Below, piece after piece: positions 26,171 through 35,528 of a stretch of 64,000 nucleotides of DNA. A model generated the notes under the pieces. The model had not been told where the DNA came from and made no database searches. It worked only from the letters and a program-made list of their open reading frames with translations. The number at the start of each line of letters is the position of its first letter. The stretch's first letter is position 1. The position numbers and the translations under genes were made by a program. The DNA is from RGIG4576 sp045656705 (GTDB lineage Bacteria; Bacteroidota; Bacteroidia; Bacteroidales; Muribaculaceae), in NCBI GenBank assembly GCA_045656705.1, contig JAZORR010000045.1:1-64000 (forward strand). Reading direction: 5' to 3'.

Positions 26171-26461
26171 TTAAATATTGCTATAAAAATCTATAGTTTC
26201 TCCTTCTTTGAGAGTTACAACAGCTTTCTTAAACGCAGGTTTTTTACCGCGGATAATACCAGCCTTAGTGTAACGTTGTTTTGTCTTACCTTCGTAATTC
26301 ATTGTGTTAACCGAAACTACCTTTACGCCGTAAAGTTCTTCCACCAAGCTTTTGATTTGGTACTTATTAGCGTCTGGAGATACGCAGAAAGTATAGCGGT
26401 TAAGCTTTTCGCTCAACGCTGTAGCCTTTTCGGTTACGATTGGTTTAATCATTATTTTCAT
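26171..26461 (-). CDS. rplW: 50S ribosomal protein L23
   Basis: 96 residues with the IKPIVTEKATAL start. It is the docking site for trigger factor and SRP at the tunnel exit. Confidence 0.97.
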   Translation of the reverse strand: MKIMIKPIVTEKATALSEKLNRYTFCVSPDANKYQIKSLVEELYGVKVVSVNTMNYEGKTKQRYTKAGIIRGKKPAFKKAVVTLKEGETIDFYSNI

Positions 26462-26477
26462 TATATACCTCCTTTAA

Positions 26478-27098
26478 TTATAGTTGGTTCAACACATCAA
26501 CACTGCTCTCAGTCAACACCAACGCCTTATTGTCAAGAACATTGTAAGTATTTACCTGAGCAGCAGTAATTACATTAGCACTTTGAATATTTTTCGCCGA
26601 CAAATATACGTTATTATTTTGAGATGCTAAAACCAAAAGCATTTTCACGCCTTCTAATTTAACATTTTTAGTAAAGTTTACGAAATCTTTAGTTTTTGGA
26701 GCCTCAAAATTGAAATCTTCTACTACCAAAATTTGATTGTTAGCAGCCTTTGCCGACAATGCTGATTTACGAGCCAAATCCTTAACTTTCTTGTTAAGTT
26801 TGAAACGATAGTCACGAGGACGTGGACCGAAAACACGACCACCACCTACAAGAAGTGGAGAGTTGATGTCACCGCGACGAGCGCCACCACCACCTTTTTG
26901 CTTACCAAGCTTACGAGTAGAACCTGCAACTTCGCTTCTTTCTTTAGCCTTATGAGTACCTTGGCGTTGGTTAGCCAAGTATTGCTTCACAGCAAGATAA
27001 ACGACGTGCTCGTTTGGAGTGATACCAAACACTTCATCGTTAAGCACGACCTTCTTACCTGTGTCTTCACCTTTGATGTTATATACTGCGAGTTCCAT
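26478..27098 (-). CDS. rplD: 50S ribosomal protein L4
   Basis: 206 residues with the arginine-rich loop (around 45-100) that lines the tunnel. In E. coli it represses the S10 operon; whether it does here cannot be seen. Confidence 0.98.
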   Translation of the reverse strand: MELAVYNIKGEDTGKKVVLNDEVFGITPNEHVVYLAVKQYLANQRQGTHKAKERSEVAGSTRKLGKQKGGGGARRGDINSPLLVGGGRVFGPRPRDYRFKLNKKVKDLARKSALSAKAANNQILVVEDFNFEAPKTKDFVNFTKNVKLEGVKMLLVLASQNNNVYLSAKNIQSANVITAAQVNTYNVLDNKALVLTESSVDVLNQL

Positions 27099-27100
27099 TA

Positions 27101-27718
27101 TTACTTTTCAATTAATACGATTGAACCTTTACATCCTGGAACTGAACCCTTAATCAAAAGAAGATTGTTCTCAGGCATAACCTTAATCACTTGTAGATTT
27201 TGAACAGTCACACGCTCATTACCCATTTGACCAGCCATGCGCATTCCCTTGAATACCTTAGCAGGGTAAGAACAAGCACCGATAGAACCTGGAGCGCGAA
27301 GACGGTTGTGTTGACCGTGAGTAGATTGACCTACACCACCAAATCCGTGACGCTTAACAACACCTTGGTAACCTTTACCCTTAGATGTACCTGCGATATC
27401 AACGAATTCTACACCTTCAAAAAGGTCAACTGTGATAACATCGCCTAATTTGTACTCTGCTTCAAAATTTTTGAACTCGGCCAAGTATCTTTGTGGAGCT
27501 ACACCAGCTTTCTTGAAGTGACCAGCCATAGGAGCTGTAGTGTGCTTGTCTTTCTTTTCAACAAAGCCAAGCTGAATAGCTTCATAACCGTCGTTTTCAA
27601 TTGTTTTAACTTGAGTAACAACACAAGGACCCACTTCGATAACAGTGCACGGAATATTCTTACCGTCGGCACTGAATACGGATGTCATTCCGATTTTCTT
27701 TCCTAATAATCCTGGCAT
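27101..27718 (-). CDS. rplC: 50S ribosomal protein L3
   Basis: 205 residues from MPGLLGKKIGMTSVF. The glutamine that is methylated in some bacteria lies in the central loop (GVGQSTHGQHNRLRAPGS). It starts 63 bases after rpsJ. Confidence 0.98.
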   Translation of the reverse strand: MPGLLGKKIGMTSVFSADGKNIPCTVIEVGPCVVTQVKTIENDGYEAIQLGFVEKKDKHTTAPMAGHFKKAGVAPQRYLAEFKNFEAEYKLGDVITVDLFEGVEFVDIAGTSKGKGYQGVVKRHGFGGVGQSTHGQHNRLRAPGSIGACSYPAKVFKGMRMAGQMGNERVTVQNLQVIKVMPENNLLLIKGSVPGCKGSIVLIEK

Positions 27719-27781
27719 TTCTCTTAATTTTTAATTTTCTTAATCACTTTTTTTTGTTGAATAACTCGATTTTAGATTGGA

Positions 27782-28087
27782 TTACACCTTGATTTCTACT
27801 TCAACGCCACTTGGCAATTCAAGCTTCATCAAAGCGTCAACAGTCTTAGCAGTTGAGCTGTAGATGTCGATCAATCTCTTAAAAGAAGACAATTGGAACT
27901 GTTCGCGTGACTTCTTGTTAACGAAAGTCGAACGGTTCACAGTAAAGATTCTCTTGTGAGTAGGAAGTGGAATTGGACCGCTTACTACTGCACCTGTTGC
28001 CTTCACAGTCTTAACAATTCTCTCAGCCGATTTATCAACCAAGTTGTGATCGTAAGATTTTAATTTAATTCTGATTTTTTGGCTCAT
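27782..28087 (-). CDS. rpsJ: 30S ribosomal protein S10 / NusE
   Basis: 101 residues with the PLPTHKRIFTVNRS loop. As NusE it also takes part in antitermination with NusB. Here it directly follows fusA by 19 bases, so str and S10 operons appear fused; tuf is missing between them. Confidence 0.98.
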   Translation of the reverse strand: MSQKIRIKLKSYDHNLVDKSAERIVKTVKATGAVVSGPIPLPTHKRIFTVNRSTFVNKKSREQFQLSSFKRLIDIYSSTAKTVDALMKLELPSGVEVEIKV

Positions 28088-28106
28088 TGTATTTTATAAT
28101 AAAATA

Positions 28107-30233
28107 TTATTTCAATAAATCTACGCGTCCATTGCATTCAGTCAACACAGCCTTAGCAATAGAAGTGCTTACTTCAGCATAGTGAGAGAATACCATAGTA
28201 GAAGTTGCACGACCTGAAGTGATAGTACGCAACGCAGTTACATAACCGAACATTTCAGCAAGAGGAGTCTTAGCCTTAACGATGCGAGCACCAGAGCGGC
28301 TTGATTCCATACCTTCTACTTGACCACGACGCTTATTCAAGTCACCGATAACGTCACCCATGCTTTCTTCTGGAGTAACTACTTCAACCTTCATGATTGG
28401 TTCCAAAAGAACTGGACCAGCCTTTTCGCAACCCTTCTTAAATGCTTGGATAGCACACAATTCGAATGACAATTGGTCAGAGTCTACTGGGTGGAAAGAA
28501 CCGTCAAGCAAAGTAACCTTCAATTGTTCGATTGGGTAACCTGCAAGTACACCATTCTTCATTGCAGTAGCAAAACCTTTTTGTACAGAAGGGATAAATT
28601 CCTTAGGTACGTTACCACCCTTCACTTCGTCAATGAATTGTAGGTTACCTTCGAAACCTTCGTCAACTGGTTCAATGCGAACGATGATATCAGCGAACTT
28701 ACCGCGACCACCAGTTTGCTTCTTGAATACTTCACGAAGTTCCACTGGAGCTGTGATAGATTCCTTATAAGTAACTTGAGGACGACCTTGGTTACATTCT
28801 ACCTTGAATTCGGGACGTAGACGGTCGATAATGATATCCAAGTGAAGCTCACCCATACCGCTGATAACTGTTTGACCAGTTTCTTCGTTAGTTTGAACTG
28901 TAAATGTAGGGTCTTCTTCAGCAAGCTTTTGTAGACCAACACCAAGCTTATCAAGGTCTTTTTGAGTCTTAGGCTCAACTGCGATACCAATAACTGGATC
29001 TGGGAATTCCATTGATTCAAGAACGATTGGAGCATCTTCAGCACAAAGTGTGTCACCTGTGCGAATATCCTTGAAACCAACACCAGCACCGATATCACCA
29101 CAACCGATAGCTTCCATTGGGTTTTGCTTGTTTGAGTGCATTTGGAACAAGCGAGATACACGTTCCTTCTTGCCTGAGCGAGTGTTGAACACATAGCTAC
29201 CAGCAGCAACAGAACCAGAGTAAACGCGGAAGAATACAAGACGTCCTACATATGGGTCAGTTGCAATCTTGAACGCAAGAGCTGCAGTTGGTTCGTCGTA
29301 AGAAGGCTTACGGATGATTTCTTCTTCAGAGTTGTCTACTGAGTGACCTACGATTTGAACGCAATCAGCAGGGCTTGGCAAATAAGCACAAACTGCATCA
29401 AGAAGAGGTTGTACACCCTTATTCTTAAATGAGCTACCGCAAAGCATTGGAACGATTTGCATCTTCAATGTAGCGTTGCGGATTGCACGCTTGATTTCAG
29501 CTTCTTCGATAGTAGATGGATCATCGAAATATTTTTCCATCAATTCATCGTCGAATTCTGCGATAGTTTCAAGCATCTTATCGCGCCATTCTTCACATTC
29601 AGCCAACATATTTGCAGGAATTTCTTCTACTACATAACCGTGGCTTTCGTCAGATTCTGGCCAGAAATATGCTTTCATCTTTACAAGGTCGACAACACCC
29701 TTGAAAGTTTCTTCTGCACCGATTGGCAATTCGATTGGACATGGATTAGCACCAAGAACATCGCGCATTTGGCGAACTACTTCGAAGAAGTTTGCACCAG
29801 AGCGGTCCATCTTATTTACATAACCAATACGAGGTACATTATATTTGTCGGCTTGACGCCATACAGTTTCAGATTGAGGTTGTACACCACCTACTGCACA
29901 GTAAGTAGCAACAGCACCGTCAAGTACACGCAAAGAACGTTCTACTTCCACAGTAAAGTCCACGTGTCCAGGAGTGTCAATCAAGTTTACTTTGTATTGT
30001 TGATTGTCGTAGTTCCAGAATGCAGTAGTAGCAGCAGATGTGATAGTGATACCACGTTCTTGCTCTTGCTCCATCCAGTCCATTGTAGCACCACCTTCGT
30101 GTACTTCACCAATCTTGTGAGTAAGACCTGTGAAATAAAGGATACGTTCAGAAGTTGTAGTCTTACCGGCATCGATGTGAGCCATGATACCAAGATTACG
30201 CGTAAAAATTAGTTTTTCGTCTAACTTGCTCAT
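28107..30233 (-). CDS. fusA: Elongation factor G
   Basis: 708 residues, the translocase GTPase. Domain I has the P-loop AHIDAGKTT (18-26), DTPGH and NKMD motifs; domains II-V follow, ending in a normal C-terminus. It lies between rpsG (12 bases) and rpsJ. It is the classic str-operon EF-G and the fusidic-acid target. Confidence 0.99.
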   Translation of the reverse strand: MSKLDEKLIFTRNLGIMAHIDAGKTTTSERILYFTGLTHKIGEVHEGGATMDWMEQEQERGITITSAATTAFWNYDNQQYKVNLIDTPGHVDFTVEVERSLRVLDGAVATYCAVGGVQPQSETVWRQADKYNVPRIGYVNKMDRSGANFFEVVRQMRDVLGANPCPIELPIGAEETFKGVVDLVKMKAYFWPESDESHGYVVEEIPANMLAECEEWRDKMLETIAEFDDELMEKYFDDPSTIEEAEIKRAIRNATLKMQIVPMLCGSSFKNKGVQPLLDAVCAYLPSPADCVQIVGHSVDNSEEEIIRKPSYDEPTAALAFKIATDPYVGRLVFFRVYSGSVAAGSYVFNTRSGKKERVSRLFQMHSNKQNPMEAIGCGDIGAGVGFKDIRTGDTLCAEDAPIVLESMEFPDPVIGIAVEPKTQKDLDKLGVGLQKLAEEDPTFTVQTNEETGQTVISGMGELHLDIIIDRLRPEFKVECNQGRPQVTYKESITAPVELREVFKKQTGGRGKFADIIVRIEPVDEGFEGNLQFIDEVKGGNVPKEFIPSVQKGFATAMKNGVLAGYPIEQLKVTLLDGSFHPVDSDQLSFELCAIQAFKKGCEKAGPVLLEPIMKVEVVTPEESMGDVIGDLNKRRGQVEGMESSRSGARIVKAKTPLAEMFGYVTALRTITSGRATSTMVFSHYAEVSTSIAKAVLTECNGRVDLLK

Positions 30234-30245
30234 AGTGGTATATTA

Positions 30246-30722
30246 TTAAAATCTGAAGTGAGCGAATGCGCGGTTTGCTTCTGCCATGCGGTGCATATCT
30301 TCCTTACGCTTGTAAGCACCACCTTGTTCGTTGAAAGCATCAACGATTTCAGCAGCCAACTTATCAGCCATAGTCTTACCACCACGCTTGCGTGCATATA
30401 GAATAAGATTCTTCATAGAGATAGACTCCTTGCGATCCGGACGGATTTCAGTAGGAACTTGGAAAGTAGCACCACCGATACGGCGAGACTTTACTTCCAC
30501 TTGAGGAGTAATGTTTTCAAGCGCCTTCTTCCAAATATCAAGCGCTTCCTTTTCTTCGTTAGGCAACTTGTTCTTCACAGTTTCAAGTGCTGTATAGAAA
30601 ATAGTATATGCGGTATTCTTCTTACCGTCATACATCAAATGGTTGACGAATTTTGATACTCTTACGTCACCGAATACTGGGTCTGGCAATACGACCCTTT
30701 TCTTTGGCTTAGCCTTTCTCAT
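30246..30722 (-). CDS. rpsG: 30S ribosomal protein S7
   Basis: 158 residues. It is an initiator of 30S head assembly and the repressor of the str operon in E. coli. It follows rpsL by a 202-base spacer, the longest internal gap of the whole ribosomal run. Confidence 0.98.
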   Translation of the reverse strand: MRKAKPKKRVVLPDPVFGDVRVSKFVNHLMYDGKKNTAYTIFYTALETVKNKLPNEEKEALDIWKKALENITPQVEVKSRRIGGATFQVPTEIRPDRKESISMKNLILYARKRGGKTMADKLAAEIVDAFNEQGGAYKRKEDMHRMAEANRAFAHFRF

Positions 30723-30924
30723 TTTTTAATTTTTACAAAAATTTCGTTTTTGCTTGCTTGGTTGTTTTTTTCCTTACTTTCTTCAACGACATTCTCTTAT
30801 GCCGTTTACTCAACCGTAAAATAATCAATCCAATAAATCAAAAACTCAGTTTAACACTTTGTTTCTTTTTTCTCTGTTAATCAGGGAATGATTTCGACTT
30901 TTTGTTTTTCTTAGTCAGATAATC
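30723..30924. other. Spacer between rpsL and rpsG
   Basis: 202 T-rich bases on the plus strand without an open frame of note. No TAnnTTTG box was found on the minus strand. In other bacteria the rpsL-rpsG spacer folds into the S7 autoregulatory site; its length would allow this here, but no specific fold was recognised. Confidence 0.3.
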
Positions 30925-31305
30925 TTACTTTTTGTCCTTTGGACGCTTAGCACCGTACTTAGAGCGGCGTTGTGTTCTACCAGCTACACCTGCAGTATCC
31001 AATGTACCTCTAACGATGTGGTAGCGAACACCTGGAAGGTCCTTAACACGACCACCACGTACCATCACGATAGAGTGTTCTTGCAAGTTGTGTCCTTCTC
31101 CTGGAATGTAAGAGTTAACTTCCTTACCATTAGTCAATCTCACACGAGCAACTTTACGCATTGCAGAGTTAGGCTTCTTTGGAGTAGTTGTATATACTCT
31201 CACGCACACGCCACGGCGTTGTGGGCAAGAATCCAAAGCAGGAGACTTACTCTTGTCTTCCAAAGCTACTCGGCCCTTTCTAACCAATTGTTGAATTGTA
31301 GGCAT
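30925..31305 (-). CDS. rpsL: 30S ribosomal protein S12
   Basis: 126 residues with the decoding-centre loop TTPKKPNSA (lysine equivalent to K43 of E. coli, the streptomycin site) and the GVRYHIVRG region. K, not R, at that position predicts streptomycin sensitivity at this locus. It is the first gene of the ribosomal run, preceded by a good promoter and a leader of about 135 bases. Confidence 0.98.
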   Translation of the reverse strand: MPTIQQLVRKGRVALEDKSKSPALDSCPQRRGVCVRVYTTTPKKPNSAMRKVARVRLTNGKEVNSYIPGEGHNLQEHSIVMVRGGRVKDLPGVRYHIVRGTLDTAGVAGRTQRRSKYGAKRPKDKK

Positions 31306-31446
31306 TTTGTTCTTTTTTTTGCTTTATTAATTATTAAATAAAATATGTAAATTTCATCTTTTATTTTTCGCACATTTTCACGCTCATTGCTTGCCTCACT
31401 TTTGGGTTTAGCTCACATTTACGCACACTACGCACGAAAAACTTTG

Positions 31447-31478
31447 CAAAGATAATCACTTATTTCCGAATCACCAAA
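31447..31478 (-). promoter_or_regulatory. Promoter of the rpsL-rplQ ribosomal run
   Basis: On the minus strand TTTG (31475-31478), 20 bases, then TATCTTTG (31447-31454): exact match to the Bacteroidota consensus. The predicted start near 31440 leaves about 135 untranslated bases before rpsL, room for regulation. Confidence 0.85.
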
Positions 31479-31584
31479 CATTCTCAGAGTAGCAAATAAG
31501 CAATCAGCTACACATTATTTATATATAGAGGTTCTGAAGCCCCATTTTATAAGGGTTTTCGGCGTTTTACACCCTACACCACTT

Positions 31585-32130
31585 TTAGAAAGGTTTAACA
31601 TACTTTAACTCTATACCTTTCAAATCTTTGTCGGAAAGTAGCAATTCTTCCTTTTTTAGTGGCCAATTGATGGCAACCGTTTCGTCGTCGAAACGAAGAG
31701 TTTTTTCAGCCTGAGGAGCATAGAAGTTGTCCACCTTATATTGAAACTGAGCCACATCGCTCAGCACCACAAATCCGTGAGCAAATCCACGAGGCACGAA
31801 CAGCTGTTTTCCATTTTCGGCACTCAATTCCACAGCCACATATTTTCCGAATGTAGGCGAATCGCCACGAAGGTCGACGATAACATCGAGGACCGCTCCA
31901 CGCGACACTCTTACAAGTTTGGCTTGTGCAAATTCGCCTTCTTGAAAATGCAACCCACGAAGCACGCCATAAGATGACATGCTCTCGTTGTCTTGCACAA
32001 ATTTCACACCTGGGATATGCTTTTCAAATTCTTCTTGTTTCCACACTTCAGAGAAATAACCTCTTGCGTCGCCGAAGCGTTTAGGAGTAATCACAAAAAC
32101 ACCTTTTATGTATTGTTCTTCAAATTCCAT
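31585..32130 (-). CDS. rfbC: dTDP-4-dehydrorhamnose 3,5-epimerase
   Basis: 181 residues of the RmlC cupin family, which epimerises dTDP-4-keto-6-deoxyglucose on the way to dTDP-L-rhamnose. The conserved LRGLHFQ motif holds the catalytic histidine, and FVPRGFAHGFVVL follows. No rfbA, rfbB or rfbD is in the window, and the gene stands alone next to the ribosomal promoter, so the other rhamnose genes must lie elsewhere or the enzyme serves another deoxysugar. Confidence 0.93.
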   Translation of the reverse strand: MEFEEQYIKGVFVITPKRFGDARGYFSEVWKQEEFEKHIPGVKFVQDNESMSSYGVLRGLHFQEGEFAQAKLVRVSRGAVLDVIVDLRGDSPTFGKYVAVELSAENGKQLFVPRGFAHGFVVLSDVAQFQYKVDNFYAPQAEKTLRFDDETVAINWPLKKEELLLSDKDLKGIELKYVKPF

Positions 32131-32161
32131 AATATAGTTACTTTATTTATCACAAAAATAC

Positions 32162-32169
32162 TAACTTTG
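32162..32169 (+). promoter_or_regulatory. Candidate -7 box of the GlmU-like gene
   Basis: TAACTTTG lies 19 bases before the ATG, so the leader would be only about 12 bases. No good -33 TTG is visible at 19-21 bases. Confidence 0.5.
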
Positions 32170-32188
32170 CACCAAAATCGGAAACTTT

Positions 32189-33391
32189 ATGAAAAATATT
32201 ATCTTATTTGATATATCTAATGTGAGAGAGAATCTACTTCCTCTCACTTTTACGCGACCTATTGCAGATATAAGAATAGGTATCACTACTATCAGAGAAA
32301 AATGGGAACTACACTTTAGCGATATGCAGTTTTCATATTGGACAGCAGAATACCTAAATAAAAAGTTTGCAACAGTTGCCGACGAGGATAATATCTTCAT
32401 TGCTGGACACATTATCCCCGACAACAATATAGTGAATGCTATTAAGAAATTGGATAAGGGCGAATTGCTAACAAGTGTAGATGGAGGTGAAACCATCGCA
32501 TTCAGAGGAAGCCTTAATGACTTTGAGCAACAAGTACAATCAGCCATAATAAGATATGAATATAACTTCACATCTATCCAATGGCTTTACGATATATTCT
32601 CTAAAAATGACGATGTGCTGAATGAAGATTTCCGTGCTATCACAGTGGGCAAGACTTCTCAACCACTGAGCGAAACCAATACAATAATAGGTAATCCTTT
32701 TTTTGAGGATGGAACGCCAAAAATCTTCATCGAAGAGGGTGCATCGGTGGAGGGTGCATTTCTTAATGTGAGCAAAGGTCCTATATATATAGGTAAGGAT
32801 TGTGAAATAATGGAGGGCAGCTGCGTGAGAGGTCCTTTTGCAGCTTGCGATCATTCGGTGGTGAATATGTGCAGCAAAATATATGGTGCTACCACTCTCG
32901 GTCCGTATTGCAAAGTGGGTGGCGAACTGAATAATGTGGTGATGATAGGCTATAGCAATAAGGCTCACGATGGCTTCCTCGGGAATGCCGTTATAGGCGA
33001 ATGGTGTAACCTTGGTGCTGGATGCACGGCTTCAAACCTTAAGAATGATTACACCGAAATAAAACTTTGGAACTACCCTTCTCACCGCTTCCTACGTACC
33101 GGTTTACAATTCTGCGGACTAATCATGGGCGACCACTCAAAGGCTGGTGTGAATAGCATTTTCAATACCGCTACTGTGATAGGTGTGGGCGTAAACATCC
33201 ATGGCACAGGTTTCCCAAGAAATTTTGTACCAAGTTTTTCGGAGGGTTCGAGTGCTGGATTTACCGACGTATCATTAGTGAAATTTTTCTCTATAGCCGA
33301 GCGTGCAATGGCACGCCGCAATGTGGTGCTTACTGAAACCGACAGGGATATGTTTGAAAGCATCTTCTCATTTGCCGATAACTATAAATAA
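32189..33391 (+). CDS. GlmU-family putative sugar nucleotidyltransferase with left-handed beta-helix
   Basis: 400 residues. The N-terminal half has a degenerate nucleotidyltransferase start (LLPLTFTRPIADIRIG, about 16-31), lacking the full GxGTRLxP loop of active enzymes. The C-terminal half (about 160-340) is a hexapeptide-repeat beta-helix with alternating aliphatic residues and Gly (EGSCVRGPF, GNAVIGEWCNLGAGC). Bacteroidota homologs are called glucose-1-phosphate thymidylyltransferase or GlmU-like, but substrate is untested. It is divergent from rfbC (58 bases between), which hints at shared sugar-nucleotide metabolism. A bidirectional terminator follows. Confidence 0.75.
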   Translation: MKNIILFDISNVRENLLPLTFTRPIADIRIGITTIREKWELHFSDMQFSYWTAEYLNKKFATVADEDNIFIAGHIIPDNNIVNAIKKLDKGELLTSVDGGETIAFRGSLNDFEQQVQSAIIRYEYNFTSIQWLYDIFSKNDDVLNEDFRAITVGKTSQPLSETNTIIGNPFFEDGTPKIFIEEGASVEGAFLNVSKGPIYIGKDCEIMEGSCVRGPFAACDHSVVNMCSKIYGATTLGPYCKVGGELNNVVMIGYSNKAHDGFLGNAVIGEWCNLGAGCTASNLKNDYTEIKLWNYPSHRFLRTGLQFCGLIMGDHSKAGVNSIFNTATVIGVGVNIHGTGFPRNFVPSFSEGSSAGFTDVSLVKFFSIAERAMARRNVVLTETDRDMFESIFSFADNYK

Positions 33392-33405
33392 GCAGAGGCT
33401 AAGAT

Positions 33406-33443
33406 AATAAAAATGGGACGCTCAAGTGCGTCCCATTTTTATT
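33406..33443 (+). terminator. Bidirectional terminator between the GlmU-like gene and ccsA
   Basis: AATAAAAATGGGACG and CGTCCCATTTTTATT pair perfectly over 15 bases around an 8-base loop. The two genes converge on it. Confidence 0.9.
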
Positions 33444-33496
33444 ATAATCATCATTTTTGAAATTCATTGATTACCTACAACTCATATTAAGGTAGA

Positions 33497-34288
33497 TTAA
33501 TTAAGATTGTAGGTGTGGACACTTGTGCCTGCTGCTGATGGCAGATAGTTTATACCCCACCAACACATTTGCAACAATACAAACGAAATAACTAACATCC
33601 ACAGCGACACTTTTGTGTGCTTCGGGAATCCTACTCTCACATGGATATAAGTAAGGTAAGAGAACCACGAAATAGCTGCCCAAGTCTCCTTTGGATCCCA
33701 CGACCAATAGTGTCCCCACGCTTCTTTTGCCCATAATGCTCCTGCAAGCATCCCCAAGGTCATAAATGATACACCCACATTCACCAAATTGTCGCAAATG
33801 GCAATTTCTTTATCAGACTTGTTGTATTTCTTGGTCCACAACAAATAGATACTCATCACTGCCGATGCTCCTAATATGGCATAGGCAAACATATATACTA
33901 TGACATGTGGCGCAAACCATGGACTCTGCAAGGCTGGCATAAGGGTTTTGTTGTGTATCTCGGGATTGAAAATATTGACACACACAAAGACTAACGACAA
34001 TATGGTGCTAAACGATAGAATCCATTTGTATTTCCATCTCGAATACACTATCACCCCTACCAATGGAAGGAAGAAGGAGTACCATAGGCGAGTTTCGCCC
34101 ATAGTGCGTAATGGCGGACGCTCCAACGATGCCCACATCATTGCGATAAACGAGCCAAATATTATTAAACCGAGTGTAGTGACAATGCAAGACACCTTTT
34201 CACGGCCTTTGAATGCCTTATACGCTCCGAAAATCCACAATAGAACTGAAGGCAATGCAAAATATATAAAATCGTCCCAACTTATCAT
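33497..34288 (-). CDS. ccsA: Cytochrome c assembly protein CcsA-like (system II)
   Basis: 263 residues, mostly membrane segments. The tryptophan-rich haem motif WGHYWSWDPKETWA lies at about 191-204, and histidines flank it for haem handling. In system II, CcsA with ResB/CcsB exports haem and ligates it to CxxCH apocytochromes. The ATG overlaps the resB stop (ATGA). It is placed directly after nrfHA, so it likely matures the nitrite reductase, whose unusual CxxCK haem site often needs a dedicated ligase. Confidence 0.88.
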   Translation of the reverse strand: MISWDDFIYFALPSVLLWIFGAYKAFKGREKVSCIVTTLGLIIFGSFIAMMWASLERPPLRTMGETRLWYSFFLPLVGVIVYSRWKYKWILSFSTILSLVFVCVNIFNPEIHNKTLMPALQSPWFAPHVIVYMFAYAILGASAVMSIYLLWTKKYNKSDKEIAICDNLVNVGVSFMTLGMLAGALWAKEAWGHYWSWDPKETWAAISWFSYLTYIHVRVGFPKHTKVSLWMLVISFVLLQMCWWGINYLPSAAGTSVHTYNLN

Positions 34289-35520
34289 TCTTTTGTCTTC
34301 TTTAGGTTTCTACTTGGAAAAACAAACATAAACAAGGCTCCAATGACCATCATATAGATACCTGCGTATACCCATGGTAACCATGGATCGGACACAAGTT
34401 CGAAGATACTGATATCGCTCCAACGGCCTTTCTGCTCGTCGTAACTTAATTGGTACACTTTCCAGCCTTCAATCTCTACGGGTTTGTTCACCTCAATAAT
34501 AGTGTCGAACTTAACACCACTTTGCGAATACATCTGCACAGTAGATGCGAAGCGTTTTGGCTCGCGAGGAATCATAACAAGACTCCATTCATCATTCAAA
34601 CGGAGGGAATGATAAGGAAAGGCAAAACTACCACAGCTCACCCATCCTTCTCGCACCACATTACCATCGGGCGATGTGACTTTCACCTTTACAGCAGATG
34701 CAGCACCTGTGCTATGCCATTCTACGAAACGAATAGAATCACCTTCCACCATAGAGGCAGCCATATCAAGCACCTCAAGCACTTGAATTTTCCATCCACT
34801 CAAGATGCCTTGCGAAGCAGAATCTTCCACCAAGAATTGTTCAGACTTATCTTCGGCAAGCTGCGCGCCTGTGGTGTTGTTGATGATCATAAGTTTAGGG
34901 GGATATTCATCGATAGTGAAATCCTTCAATTCGATAGCCAACGGCAATTCCATCACCTCACCTCTCTTATCCATCACACGCCATTCGGTTTGCCCCACCT
35001 TGGTGTGCATAGTCACTCTATTCATATCGGCACTACCAAGCACGGCACACACCAATACAATGAACATACCCAAGTGATTGCACAAGAAAGGAATTTGCTT
35101 CAGACTAAATCGGCAAATACTGCGAATAGACACAAGCCCTAAAATAGTAGCAGCCCACCAATATACGAGAACAAACGGCCAGCACGATACCATCTTTGAG
35201 AATCCAAGCACGTCGCCATTATCTACATTATGTGGCACCTGACGGATAATGCCCATAAGGAAAGTCATGACTACTACAGCAATAAACGATGGTATGGCTG
35301 CATAAAAAGACATTGCCCAACGAATAAAATATATTCGTTGGCGCAATGCATATAATACACAAAGTATGAATACATATATAGCTAAAATCGCTATATTGAG
35401 GGGCATCGCAAAAAAGTCCCAATTTATGTTGCCATTAGTGAGTTGAAGTACAATACCAACAATCACCAAACCGACACAAATAGATACACCTTCTACTACC
35501 CCCCAAGGTCTTTTCCACAT
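34285..35520 (-). CDS. resB: ResB/CcsB-like cytochrome c biogenesis protein
   Basis: 411 residues from the ATG at 35520 (MWKRPWGVVEG); an upstream TTG would overlap nrfA. Four N-terminal membrane segments, a large periplasmic domain of about 180-380, and a final transmembrane helix fit ResB. It partners CcsA in system II maturation. The start lies 8 bases after the nrfA stop and the end overlaps ccsA, so nrfHA-resB-ccsA is one operon. Confidence 0.87.
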   Translation of the reverse strand: MWKRPWGVVEGVSICVGLVIVGIVLQLTNGNINWDFFAMPLNIAILAIYVFILCVLYALRQRIYFIRWAMSFYAAIPSFIAVVVMTFLMGIIRQVPHNVDNGDVLGFSKMVSCWPFVLVYWWAATILGLVSIRSICRFSLKQIPFLCNHLGMFIVLVCAVLGSADMNRVTMHTKVGQTEWRVMDKRGEVMELPLAIELKDFTIDEYPPKLMIINNTTGAQLAEDKSEQFLVEDSASQGILSGWKIQVLEVLDMAASMVEGDSIRFVEWHSTGAASAVKVKVTSPDGNVVREGWVSCGSFAFPYHSLRLNDEWSLVMIPREPKRFASTVQMYSQSGVKFDTIIEVNKPVEIEGWKVYQLSYDEQKGRWSDISIFELVSDPWLPWVYAGIYMMVIGALFMFVFPSRNLKKTKE

Positions 35521-35528
35521 AGGCCTAA

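Noticed and set aside
29457..30212. Open frame antisense to fusA
   Set aside because: Cys/Phe/Tyr-rich with no domain; fusA is certain on the other strand.
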